Shown in pieces: positions 7,834 to 15,267 of a DNA stretch of 40,574 nucleotides. Position 1 is the stretch's first letter. Each line of letters begins with the position of its first letter. This stretch comes from Planktosalinus sp963977065 (GTDB lineage Bacteria; Bacteroidota; Bacteroidia; Flavobacteriales; Flavobacteriaceae). A program made the translations under genes and the position numbers. The stretch spans positions 1 to 40,574 of the forward strand of contig CAXBNF010000024.1 of assembly GCA_963977065.1 (NCBI GenBank). Reading direction: 5' to 3'. The notes under the pieces are model-generated. The model made no database searches. It saw only the letters and a program-made list of their open reading frames with translations, and was not told the DNA's origin.

Positions 7834-8748
7834 TCAATCTCTAATTAAAGGTAATGTACTGCATCTCAAAAGGCCTTCTTGTTTGGCAATTTCTGCATAG
7901 GGAATTTCTTCAACTGTAAAATCATTGCTTCGTAACCAGTTGTTCAACCTGGTAAAGTTTCGTTCAGAAACCACCACATTAGGTGCAATTGAAAAAACGT
8001 TGCTAAACATATGATACATTTCATCTCGTGTGATCTGAAACAGGTTTTCTTTTCCAAAAAGATTTACTAAAAAAGTATAGTCTGATTCTTCCCTGAATCC
8101 TTGTTTGTATATAATGGCTTTATTGGGTCCCACCGGTTGAAAGCAACAGTCCAGGTGGAGGGCATTGTCGCGTGCTTCTATTTTGGATTTTACCAGATCA
8201 AATTCCTTTATTATTTTATTGGGAAACAGGTTTTTAATATACTCCACACCTTCCATATTGGTTCTAGCAGTCATAAATTCTTTGTAGTCACTACCTTTAT
8301 AGGTTCCTATAAAGATATAGTCATTCCAAAGCATTACATCGCCTCCTTCAATATGTACTTCTTTTGGAGGTCTAACCACTTTTGCCGGGTCTATCTGGTC
8401 AATTACATATTGAATCGCATCGAGTTCCCGTTCACGATCAGGTAATATATTGGCTTTTACAAAAACATCATCAATAACGAATGCAATATCTCTTGAAAAT
8501 ATTTGATTGTAATCTTTGATTTCTTCGGGTCTAAATACTTTTACATCATATTTTTTTAAAACAGTTGAAAAGGCTTCCATTTCCGGAATCATATCTTCAT
8601 TTTTAGGATAAGTCCCGGCAAGGATGTGTTCTAAAGATTTTGGGTCATAGGCTTCTTCTGCAAGTGGAGTTGGGCCGTTGCTATTTGCAGTTCCCAAAAC
8701 GACGGCTCTCAGCCTGGAAGTTTCATCTTTGACATTTAATTTTAGCAT
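7834..8748 (-). CDS. Arginine deiminase / dimethylargininase-like hydrolase
   Basis: 304 residues with the guanidino-modifying (amidinotransferase) pentein fold. Substrate-binding motif SRDIAF (85-90), EGGDV (134-138), the catalytic His198 in ALHLDCCF and the nucleophile Cys296 in LLRCSTLPLIRD at the extreme C-terminus are all present, so an active hydrolase is expected. It probably acts on arginine, methylated arginine or a related guanidine. It is cytoplasmic, with no signal peptide. The ATG at 8748 is preceded by a TATATTTG -7 box. It is separated from gltA by an intrinsic terminator, so it likely starts a new unit that may read into the 6966-7775 gene. The sub-family (ADI, DDAH or other) is unresolved. 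Confidence 0.82.
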   Translation of the reverse strand: MLKLNVKDETSRLRAVVLGTANSNGPTPLAEEAYDPKSLEHILAGTYPKNEDMIPEMEAFSTVLKKYDVKVFRPEEIKDYNQIFSRDIAFVIDDVFVKANILPDRERELDAIQYVIDQIDPAKVVRPPKEVHIEGGDVMLWNDYIFIGTYKGSDYKEFMTARTNMEGVEYIKNLFPNKIIKEFDLVKSKIEARDNALHLDCCFQPVGPNKAIIYKQGFREESDYTFLVNLFGKENLFQITRDEMYHMFSNVFSIAPNVVVSERNFTRLNNWLRSNDFTVEEIPYAEIAKQEGLLRCSTLPLIRD

Positions 8749-8764
8749 CTTCTTTGTATTTGTT

Positions 8765-8772
8765 CAAATATA
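8765..8772 (-). promoter_or_regulatory. -7 promoter box of the 7834-8748 hydrolase gene (TATATTTG)
   Basis: TATATTTG on the minus strand fits TAnnTTTG exactly and ends 16 bases before the ATG. It begins directly after the T-run of the gltA terminator, so the two signals are back to back. Confidence 0.5.
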
Positions 8773-8773
8773 T

Positions 8774-8807
8774 AAAAACTCCATCGAGATTCCTCTGGAT
8801 GGAGTTT
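8774..8807 (-). terminator. Intrinsic terminator of gltA
   Basis: On the minus strand AAACTCCATC (8807-8798) pairs perfectly with GATGGAGTTT (8785-8776) around a 12-base loop, and the run of five T (8778-8774) completes a rho-independent terminator 22 bases after the gltA stop codon. Confidence 0.8.
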
Positions 8808-8828
8808 AATAACTAAAATTTGTATTAA

Positions 8829-10112
8829 TTATCGTTCACTTCTTGTTTTGAAAGTTCTGTGAGTATGACCAATATAGACTTGTCTGGGTCTTCCAATGGG
8901 CTCCTTACCAAGACGCATTTCTTTCCATTGAGCAATCCACCCGGGTAGTCTTCCTAGGGCAAACATTACTGTAAACATATCTGTAGGAATTCCCAGAGCT
9001 CTGTATATTATTCCTGAATAGAAATCAACATTCGGATACAGATTTCTTGAAATGAAATATTCATCTTCAAGGGCAACTTTTTCTAATCCTTTGGCGATTT
9101 CAAGAACAGGATCTTCTATCCCAAGCTCTCCAAGTACTTCGTCTGCTGCTTTCTTGATAATTTTCGCCCGCGGGTCAAAGTTTTTATAAACTCTGTGTCC
9201 AAATCCCATCAATCGGAACGAATCATTTTTGTCTTTTGCCTTTAAAATAAATTTTGAAGTGTCACCCCCATCAGCTTTGATCGCTTCTAGCATCTCTATA
9301 ACTGCCTGGTTTGCTCCTCCGTGAAGTGGTCCCCAAAGTGCTGCTATACCTGCTGAAAGTGATGCAAATAAACCGCTGTGTGATGAACCTACGATTCTTA
9401 CTGTCGAGGTCGAACAGTTTTGCTCGTGGTCTGCGTGTAGAATTAATAGTTTATCCAATGCCTCTATGACAGCTCTATCTACTTTATAATCTTCATTGGG
9501 TTGCTGGAACATCATTTTGTGAATATTCTCAACATAGCCCAGGGAGGTATCACCATAATTGAGCGGCAAACTCATTTTCTTTCGCATTGTCCAGGCAACA
9601 AGAACCGGAAATTTACCTAAAATCTTTACAATGGCTTTATACATATCCTCTTCAGAGTCAACATTGACTGATGAAGGGTTAAATGCCACCAATGCATTAG
9701 TCAAAGATGCAAGAACACCCATTGGGTGTGCAGATTTTGGAAACCCATCAAGTATGCGTTTCATATCCTCATCTACAATAGATTGACCTTTTATATCTTT
9801 GTGAAATTTAGTAAGCTCTTCCTGAGTGGGTAATTCCCCAAAGATTAACAGAAAACACACTTCAAGAAAAGAAGCTTTATCAGCAAGTTCTTCTATGCTG
9901 TATCCCCTGTATCTTAAAATACCTTTTTCACCATCTAGAAATGTAATGGCACTTTCACAGGAACCTGTATTTTTATATCCCGGGTCTAATGTGATAACAT
10001 TTGAGGAAGCTCTTAAAGATTTTATATCGATGGCTACTTCATTTTCAGTACCCTCAACTATGGGAAACTCATATTTTTTTCCATCAATTTCTAATGTGGC
10101 TATTTTTGACAT
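8829..10112 (-). CDS. gltA: Citrate synthase (type II)
   Basis: Condenses acetyl-CoA and oxaloacetate to citrate, the entry step of the TCA cycle. 427 residues. The catalytic triad is visible: His264 in WGPLHGGANQAV, His306 in MGFGHRVYKNFDPRA and Asp363 in NLYPNVDFYSG. The N-terminal beta extension (MSKIATLEIDGKKYEFPIVEG) is typical of the hexameric, NADH-sensitive type II enzymes of Gram-negative bacteria. The C-terminal RPRQVYIGHTHRTF matches the family. The ATG at 10112 is the only sensible start, with a TATCTTCG -7-like box upstream. It follows eno by about 118 bases on the same strand and ends at a terminator. Confidence 0.97.
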   Translation of the reverse strand: MSKIATLEIDGKKYEFPIVEGTENEVAIDIKSLRASSNVITLDPGYKNTGSCESAITFLDGEKGILRYRGYSIEELADKASFLEVCFLLIFGELPTQEELTKFHKDIKGQSIVDEDMKRILDGFPKSAHPMGVLASLTNALVAFNPSSVNVDSEEDMYKAIVKILGKFPVLVAWTMRKKMSLPLNYGDTSLGYVENIHKMMFQQPNEDYKVDRAVIEALDKLLILHADHEQNCSTSTVRIVGSSHSGLFASLSAGIAALWGPLHGGANQAVIEMLEAIKADGGDTSKFILKAKDKNDSFRLMGFGHRVYKNFDPRAKIIKKAADEVLGELGIEDPVLEIAKGLEKVALEDEYFISRNLYPNVDFYSGIIYRALGIPTDMFTVMFALGRLPGWIAQWKEMRLGKEPIGRPRQVYIGHTHRTFKTRSER

Positions 10113-10145
10113 ATTTATGTATGTTATTTAATTTTCTTCTATTTG

Positions 10146-10153
10146 CGAAGATA
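10146..10153 (-). promoter_or_regulatory. -7-like box of gltA (TATCTTCG)
   Basis: TATCTTCG on the minus strand differs from TAnnTTTG at one position and lies 33 bases before the gltA ATG. No clear -33 box was found. Confidence 0.4.
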
Positions 10154-10230
10154 CGAAATATAAGGAGATTTTTATAGTGAAAACCATTCCTACGGGGTTA
10201 AAAAAACCTTAAATAGAAGTGATTTAATTA

Positions 10231-11520
10231 TCATTTCACTTTAAAAGCATTTGCTTGTGGAAAATACCCCACACTTCCTAGTTCTTCTTCAATACGAAGC
10301 AATTGATTGTATTTTGACATGCGGTCGCTTCGTGAAGCTGAACCTGTTTTAATCTGACCACAGTTTAAAGCAACGGCCAAGTCTGCAATAGTGTTATCCT
10401 CTGTTTCACCTGAGCGGTGTGACATTACTGAAGTATAACCTGCATTGTGAGCCATATTTACAGCAGCAATAGTTTCTGTGAGGGTTCCTATTTGGTTTAC
10501 TTTAATCAAGATGGAATTGGCAATACCTTCTTTGATTCCTCTGGAAAGACGCTCTACATTTGTGACAAACAAATCATCACCCACTAACTGTACTTTGTTG
10601 CCAATTTTTTCTGTGAGGTATTTCCAGCCTTCCCAATCATTTTCATCCATTCCGTCTTCTATGGAAATGATGGGGTATTTGGAAGCCAACTCAGCCAAAT
10701 AATCGGCTTGTTGTTTTGACGTTCTCACTTTGCCAGATTTTCCTTCAAATTTAGTGTAATCATATTTTCCTTTCACAAAAAATTCGGCTGCAGCACAATC
10801 CAAGGCAATTTTGACTTCGGTTCCCATCTTGTACCCTGCATTTTTGACAGCAAGCGCAATAGTTTCTAATGCGTCTTCTGTACCATCTAATGTTGGAGCA
10901 AAACCACCTTCATCACCCACTGCTGTACTTAATTTTCTATCATGTAATACTTTTTTTAGGTTGTGAAATATTTCAGAACCCATTTGCATAGCATGGGCAA
11001 AATTTCTTGCTTTTACAGGCATCACCATAAACTCTTGAAAGGCAATGGGTGCATCACTGTGAGACCCACCGTTAATAATGTTCATCATTGGCACCGGAAG
11101 CGTATTGGCACTCACTCCGCCCACATATCGATACAATGGTAAACCAAGTTCTAATGCTGCCGCTTTGGCAACAGCTAGTGAAACACCCAAAATGGCATTA
11201 GCACCCAATTTTGATTTATTTTTTGTTCCATCAAGCTGAATCATTGTTTGGTCAATTAAGTTTTGATCAAAAACAACAGCTCCCAAAAGTGCCGGTGCTA
11301 TAATCTCATTTACGTTTTTAACTGCTTTTAGCACACCCTTTCCCATATATTGTTTTCCGCCATCACGTAGCTCAACTGCTTCATGTTCTCCTGTTGAAGC
11401 GCCTGAAGGTACTGCTGCGCGTCCCAATATACCGCTTTCGGTAATTACATCAACCTCAATGGTGGGGTTTCCTCTGGAATCAAAAATTTGGCGGGCGTGG
11501 ATATCAACAATTAAACTCAT
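10231..11520 (-). CDS. eno: Enolase
   Basis: Glycolytic enzyme interconverting 2-phosphoglycerate and phosphoenolpyruvate, cytoplasmic and Mg-dependent. 429 residues, standard length. Near the N-terminus are DSRGNPTIEVDV and the mobile loop SGASTGEHEAVELRDG. Further on come the metal ligands in VGDDLFVTN and ISIEDGM, the catalytic lysine in ILIKVNQIGTLTE, and the enolase signature VMSHRSGETEDN. It lies between carA and gltA on the same strand. The 94-base carA-eno gap contains two copies of a dyad repeat but no clear -7 box, so eno may be read through from carA. Confidence 0.98.
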   Translation of the reverse strand: MSLIVDIHARQIFDSRGNPTIEVDVITESGILGRAAVPSGASTGEHEAVELRDGGKQYMGKGVLKAVKNVNEIIAPALLGAVVFDQNLIDQTMIQLDGTKNKSKLGANAILGVSLAVAKAAALELGLPLYRYVGGVSANTLPVPMMNIINGGSHSDAPIAFQEFMVMPVKARNFAHAMQMGSEIFHNLKKVLHDRKLSTAVGDEGGFAPTLDGTEDALETIALAVKNAGYKMGTEVKIALDCAAAEFFVKGKYDYTKFEGKSGKVRTSKQQADYLAELASKYPIISIEDGMDENDWEGWKYLTEKIGNKVQLVGDDLFVTNVERLSRGIKEGIANSILIKVNQIGTLTETIAAVNMAHNAGYTSVMSHRSGETEDNTIADLAVALNCGQIKTGSASRSDRMSKYNQLLRIEEELGSVGYFPQANAFKVK

Positions 11521-11546
11521 ATTTTATATATTTTATAGTAATTGAA

Positions 11547-11562
11547 GCGTAATATATTACGC
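11547..11562. repeat. Perfect 16-base dyad, copy 1 of a repeated hairpin
   Basis: GCGTAATATATTACGC is its own reverse complement. On the plus strand it is followed by CTTTTTTA. It shares about 18 of 20 bases (GCGTAATATA-TA-GCCTTT) with the element at 11604-11624, 57 bases away, in the carA-eno gap. Confidence 0.7.
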
Positions 11563-11603
11563 CTTTTTTATGAAATTGATTTATTATATTTATCTCTGAT
11601 TTA

Positions 11604-11624
11604 GGCGTAATATACTATGCCTTT
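11604..11624. repeat. Imperfect dyad, copy 2, spanning the carA stop codon
   Basis: GGCGTAATATACTATGCC is an imperfect inverted repeat and an 18-of-20 direct repeat of the 11547-11562 element plus its flank. It encodes the last carA codons (AAG GCA TAG on the minus strand), so the repeat includes coding sequence. Confidence 0.65.
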
Positions 11625-12736
11625 ACAGATTGATTTTTTTGAATGTTATCTATGAATTGATCAAACAAATAACTCGCATCGTGAGGTCCCGGACTGGCTT
11701 CTGGGTGGTATTGCACTGAAAAGCAGTTTTTGCTTTTCATTTTGATACCGGCAACGGTATGGTCATTTAAGTGCAGGTGTGTGATTTCTATTTCAGGATG
11801 ATTTTCTGCTTCTTCTCTGTTGATGGCAAAACCGTGATTTTGAGATGTAATTTCGCCTTTACCTGTTACCAAATTCATAATGGGGTGGTTGATTCCTCTA
11901 TGGCCGTGGTGCATTTTATAGGTTGAAATACCGTTGGCCAGTGCAATCACTTGATGTCCAAGGCAAATCCCAAATAATGGTAAGTTTCTTTTAATAATTT
12001 CTTTTGTTACTTCAATTGCACTCGTTAAGGGTTGTGGGTCACCGGGACCGTTTGACAAAAAGTATCCTTCAGGTTCAAAAGCGGCCATTTCCTCAAAAGT
12101 GGTAGTGTATGGAAATACCTTGATGTAGCAATCTCTTTCAGCCAGATTCCGTAAAATATTTTTCTTAATACCAATATCCAAAGCTGCAATTTTATATGAG
12201 GCATTTTCTTTACCGAAAAAATAAGGTTCTTTGGTAGAGACCTTGGACGCCAACTCGAGTCCGTTCATATCTGGAACTTCTGCAAGTTGCTTTTTTAGTC
12301 CTTCTATATTCTCAACATCTGTTGAGATTACAGCATTCATCGCTCCATGCTCACGAATATAGATTACCAAGGCTCTTGTATCAACATCAGAAATAGTAAA
12401 TAGATTGTTGTCGTTTAAAAATTCTTCCAAAGAAGCATCTGCGATATCACGGGAGTAGTTATAACTGAAATTCCGGCAGATTAAGCCAGCGATTTTAATG
12501 CTTTCAGATTCTACCTCGTCTTTATTGGTGCCATAATTCCCGATGTGGGCATTTGTGGTAACCATCAATTGGCCAAAGTAAGAAGGGTCTGTAAATATTT
12601 CCTGATAGCCTGTCATTCCTGTATTGAAACAAACTTCTCCAAAGGCTGTGCCGTCTTTACCTCCCACGGCTTTACCGTGAAAAATAGTTCCATCTGCCAG
12701 TAAAATGATTGCTTTTTTTCTGCTTTGATACTTCAT
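11615..12736 (-). CDS. carA: Carbamoyl-phosphate synthase, glutaminase (small) subunit
   Basis: Releases ammonia from glutamine for the large subunit CarB, feeding pyrimidine and arginine synthesis. 373 residues. The N-terminal CPSase small-chain domain covers about residues 1-150 (TGMTGYQEIFTDPSY). The class I glutamine amidotransferase domain follows, with nucleophile Cys258 in FGICLGHQ and His344/Glu346 in VQYHPEASPGP. The triad is complete. carB is not in the window. The gene is separated from rplQ by a strong terminator and has its own TATTTTTG -7 box. The product could supply carbamoyl phosphate near the citrulline- and arginine-related hydrolases downstream, but that link is contextual only. 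Confidence 0.97.
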   Translation of the reverse strand: MKYQSRKKAIILLADGTIFHGKAVGGKDGTAFGEVCFNTGMTGYQEIFTDPSYFGQLMVTTNAHIGNYGTNKDEVESESIKIAGLICRNFSYNYSRDIADASLEEFLNDNNLFTISDVDTRALVIYIREHGAMNAVISTDVENIEGLKKQLAEVPDMNGLELASKVSTKEPYFFGKENASYKIAALDIGIKKNILRNLAERDCYIKVFPYTTTFEEMAAFEPEGYFLSNGPGDPQPLTSAIEVTKEIIKRNLPLFGICLGHQVIALANGISTYKMHHGHRGINHPIMNLVTGKGEITSQNHGFAINREEAENHPEIEITHLHLNDHTVAGIKMKSKNCFSVQYHPEASPGPHDASYLFDQFIDNIQKNQSVKA

Positions 12737-12770
12737 AGTAGCTTTATAGTTGTGATGTTATACTGGTGTG

Positions 12771-12778
12771 CAAAAATA
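12771..12778 (-). promoter_or_regulatory. -7 promoter box of carA (TATTTTTG)
   Basis: The minus strand has an exact TAnnTTTG match whose last base is 35 bases before the carA ATG, just downstream of the rplQ terminator T-run. The -33 region would fall in the terminator stem, with only a weak TTTA. Confidence 0.5.
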
Positions 12779-12782
12779 ATAT

Positions 12783-12816
12783 AAAAAAAGGGATAAACCT
12801 TGAAAGTTTATCCCTT
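12783..12816 (-). terminator. Intrinsic terminator at the end of the ribosomal-protein operon
   Basis: AAGGGATAAAC (12816-12806) pairs without mismatch to GTTTATCCCTT (12798-12788) around a 7-base loop, and the transcript then has seven U. It lies 26 bases after the rplQ stop codon and is the clearest terminator in the window. Confidence 0.92.
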
Positions 12817-12841
12817 GTGTATTTAGAATGAAAATAAAAAT

Positions 12842-13423
12842 TTATTCTTTCTCATTTTTTGGTTCTTGCTCGTTGTTTTCGGTTGCTTCGTTTGTTGCTT
12901 CCGGTGCCGCTGTTTCGGGAGCTTCTGCTTCTGGAGTAGCTACCGGAGTAACTTCTTCAGTTTTTTCAGCCGGTGTAGCTTTTGCTGTGGTATCATCGGC
13001 TTTCTTTGATTTTCCGGCACGACGGGTTGATTTCTTTTTAGCAGGTTTGTTTGCGTTGTATATTTCGTTGAAGTCAACCAACTCAATCATCGCCATATCT
13101 GCATTGTCTCCTAAACGGTTACCCAATTTGATAATTCTGGTATAACCTCCGGGACGGTCTGCAACTTTTACTGCGACTTCTCTAAATAGTTCAGCGACAG
13201 CATCTTTTTGACGTAACCTGCTATATACAATTCGTCTGTTGTGTGTAGTATCTTCTTTTGATTTAGTCACTAATGGCTCAACAAACTGCTTTAAAGCTTT
13301 TGCTTTTGCTACTGTTGTGTTAATTCTTTTATGCTCAATTAGGGAACAGGCCATATTTGCCAACATAGATTTTCTATGTGCTGTTTTTCTGCCTAAGTGA
13401 TTTATTTTTTTTCCGTGTCTCAT
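12842..13423 (-). CDS. rplQ: 50S ribosomal protein L17 with long C-terminal tail
   Basis: L17 (bL17) core of about 125 residues (MRHGKKINHLGRKTAHRKSM, then GGYTRIIKLGNRLGDNADMAMIELVDF), an exit-tunnel-region protein of the large subunit. Residues about 127-193 form an extra low-complexity tail: first basic (KPAKKKSTRRAGKSKK), then rich in Ala, Thr, Pro and Glu, ending EPKNEKE. Such tails are known in Bacteroidota L17 and are absent from E. coli L17. It is the last gene of the operon, 69 bases after rpoA, and is followed by a strong terminator. Confidence 0.96.
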   Translation of the reverse strand: MRHGKKINHLGRKTAHRKSMLANMACSLIEHKRINTTVAKAKALKQFVEPLVTKSKEDTTHNRRIVYSRLRQKDAVAELFREVAVKVADRPGGYTRIIKLGNRLGDNADMAMIELVDFNEIYNANKPAKKKSTRRAGKSKKADDTTAKATPAEKTEEVTPVATPEAEAPETAAPEATNEATENNEQEPKNEKE

Positions 13424-13442
13424 TTTCTTAGTTATTAGAGAT

Positions 13443-13476
13443 GAGTGGTGAGAAAAATCTCTTTATCTCACTTCTC
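13443..13476. repeat. TCTCA-rich hairpin in the rpoA-rplQ gap
   Basis: GTGAGA (13448-13453) pairs with TCTCAC (13466-13471), extended by GAG/CTC beyond a 2-base mismatch. The surrounding 13440-13500 is a string of degenerate ATCTC/TCTCA units. No T-run follows on the minus strand, so it is a spacer hairpin and not a terminator. Confidence 0.45.
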
Positions 13477-13492
13477 AAATCTCATGTCTTAT

Positions 13493-14485
13493 TTAATCTC
13501 TGTCTAATTTATATTTTGAAAGATCCATTCCAAAGTTCAGTCCCTTAACATTTACTAACTCTTCAAGTTCAGTCAATGATTTTTTACCAAAGTTTCTGAA
13601 TTTCATTAAGTCGTTTTTATTGTAAGAAACCAAATCTCCAAGTGTATCAACTTCTGCAGCTTTCAAGCAGTTTAATGCTCTTACTGAAAGATCCATATCA
13701 ACCAGTTTGGTTTTAAGTAGCTGACGCATGTGTAAGGACTCTTCATCATAAGTTTCAGTTTGAGCGATTTCATCTGCCTCAAGGGTAATGCGCTCGTCAC
13801 TAAATAACATGAAGTGGTGAATCAATGTTTTAGCTGCTTCAGTCAATGCGTCTTTAGGATGGATAGACCCATCTGAAACGATTTCAAAAACCAGTTTTTC
13901 ATAATCTGTTTTTTGTTCTACACGAAAGTTCTCAATACTGTATTTCACATTTTTGATGGGTGTGTAGATAGAGTCTGTAAAGATGGTTCCAAGAGGGGCG
14001 TTAGCCTTTTTATTTTCTTCAGCAGGCACATACCCTCTTCCTTTTTCAATGGTCATTTCCATATTCAGGTTCACTTTAGACTCCATATTACAGATTACTA
14101 AATCTGGATTAAGAATTTGAAAACCTGAGATGAATTTCTGGAAGTCTCCTGCTATTAGCTGGTCTTTTCCAGACAGCGACATGGTCACTGTTTCATTATC
14201 GATTTCATCAATTTGACGTTTGAAACGCACTTGCTTTAAACCAAGGATAATTTCGGTTACATCTTCTACTACTCCCGGTATGGTTGAAAACTCGTGATCA
14301 ACTCCTTCAATTCTGATGGATGTGATAGCGAAACCTTCTAAGGAGGAAAGTAGTACTCTTCTAAGCGCGTTACCAACGGTCAACCCATAACCAGGCTCTA
14401 AGGGGCGAAATTCAAATTTCCCCTCAAAATCTGTGGAGTTGATCATTATAACTTTATCGGGCTTCTGAAAATTTAGTATTGCCAT
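13493..14485 (-). CDS. rpoA: RNA polymerase alpha subunit
   Basis: 330 residues. The N-terminal assembly domain (about 1-230) shows EPGYGLTVGNALRRVLLSS near the start, which nucleates the beta/beta' dimer. After an acidic linker (EAD EIAQTETYDEES) comes the C-terminal domain (about 255-320: LSVRALNCLKAAEVDTLGDL, then FRNFGKKSLTELEEL), the helix-hairpin-helix that contacts activators and upstream DNA. The alpha gene sits between rpsD and rplQ as in most bacteria. The 69-base gap to rplQ holds a hairpin in TCTCA-rich repeats. Confidence 0.98.
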   Translation of the reverse strand: MAILNFQKPDKVIMINSTDFEGKFEFRPLEPGYGLTVGNALRRVLLSSLEGFAITSIRIEGVDHEFSTIPGVVEDVTEIILGLKQVRFKRQIDEIDNETVTMSLSGKDQLIAGDFQKFISGFQILNPDLVICNMESKVNLNMEMTIEKGRGYVPAEENKKANAPLGTIFTDSIYTPIKNVKYSIENFRVEQKTDYEKLVFEIVSDGSIHPKDALTEAAKTLIHHFMLFSDERITLEADEIAQTETYDEESLHMRQLLKTKLVDMDLSVRALNCLKAAEVDTLGDLVSYNKNDLMKFRNFGKKSLTELEELVNVKGLNFGMDLSKYKLDRD

Positions 14486-14506
14486 GTTTGTAATTCCTAA
14501 GGTTTA

Positions 14507-15112
14507 TTATTTAGAGTATAATTCGACGATGAATTGTGTATTGATATTTTCCGGAATTTGAATTCTTTGTGGGGTCGAAATAAAAGTTCCCTCCATTTTA
14601 TCATTATTCCAGTTAATCCACTCATAAGGGTGGGATGCATTTGAAAGTGATTGAGAAATAGCATCAAGTGATTTTGATTTTTCTCTTACTGCAACAACAT
14701 CACCCGGCTTAACGTGGTATGAAGGTATATTTACCTTTTCACCATTTACAAGGATGTGTCTGTGAGAAACCAATTGACGTGCAGCACTTCTTGAAGGGGC
14801 AATACCCATTCTGAAGACTACATTGTCTAATCTAGATTCACAAAGCTGAAGCAAAACATCACCTGTAATGCCATCAGCAGCTGTTGCTTTTTTAAACATA
14901 TTTCTGAATTGACGCTCAAGGATACCATAGGTATATTTTGCTTTTTGCTTTTCCATTAACTGGGTAGCATATTCAGATTTCTTTCCTCTTCTTCGGGCGT
15001 TTCCGTGTTGTCCCGGAGGGTAATTTCTTTTTTCAAATGCTTTGTCGTCACCAAAGATAGCTTCACCGAATTTACGGGCTATTTTAGTTTTTGGACCGGT
15101 ATATCTTGCCAT
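14507..15112 (-). CDS. rpsD: 30S ribosomal protein S4
   Basis: Primary 16S-binding assembly protein (uS4) and, in E. coli and Bacillus, an autogenous translational repressor. 201 residues, MARYTGPKTKIARKFG start, with the S4 RNA-binding domain around residues 93-155 (CESRLDNVVFRMGIAPSRSAARQLVSH in parts) and a normal C-terminus (NTQFIVELYSK). The N-terminal segment has no zinc-binding cysteines, so this is the zinc-free form. It is preceded by a 155-base gap with a stem-loop 15 bases before the ATG, a possible S4 control site. Confidence 0.98.
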   Translation of the reverse strand: MARYTGPKTKIARKFGEAIFGDDKAFEKRNYPPGQHGNARRRGKKSEYATQLMEKQKAKYTYGILERQFRNMFKKATAADGITGDVLLQLCESRLDNVVFRMGIAPSRSAARQLVSHRHILVNGEKVNIPSYHVKPGDVVAVREKSKSLDAISQSLSNASHPYEWINWNNDKMEGTFISTPQRIQIPENINTQFIVELYSK

Positions 15113-15127
15113 ATTAAAATTTGTTTT

Positions 15128-15176
15128 AGAAGGGATGATGAATTAAGGTCTGTCCTCCATCTATCGTGTTCCTTCT
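15128..15176 (-). promoter_or_regulatory. Candidate leader stem-loop directly upstream of rpsD
   Basis: In the minus-strand RNA, AGAAGG (15176-15171) pairs with CCUUCU (15133-15128). Inside, GAUAGAUG (15165-15158) pairs with CAUCAUC (15140-15134) apart from one bulged A. The apical loop is about 17 bases. The stem ends 15 bases before the rpsD ATG. S4 autoregulates through mRNA structures in other phyla, so a regulatory role is plausible but unproven. Confidence 0.4.
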
Positions 15177-15199
15177 CTTGTTTATACTTATTGTTTAAA

Positions 15200-15267
15200 T
15201 ATTCAATGTTCAAAGTTTAAAGTTCAATGTTGATCTTCAAACTTCTAAGTTTTCACTTCTAACTTAC
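15200..15267. repeat. Low-complexity direct repeats in the rpsK-rpsD gap
   Basis: Plus-strand TTCAATGTT occurs twice (near 15202 and 15224) around TCAAAGTTTAAAG, followed by CTTCTAA/CTTCAAA units. These look like degenerate 7-9-base tandem repeats. No ORF or clear promoter is seen here. Confidence 0.5.
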
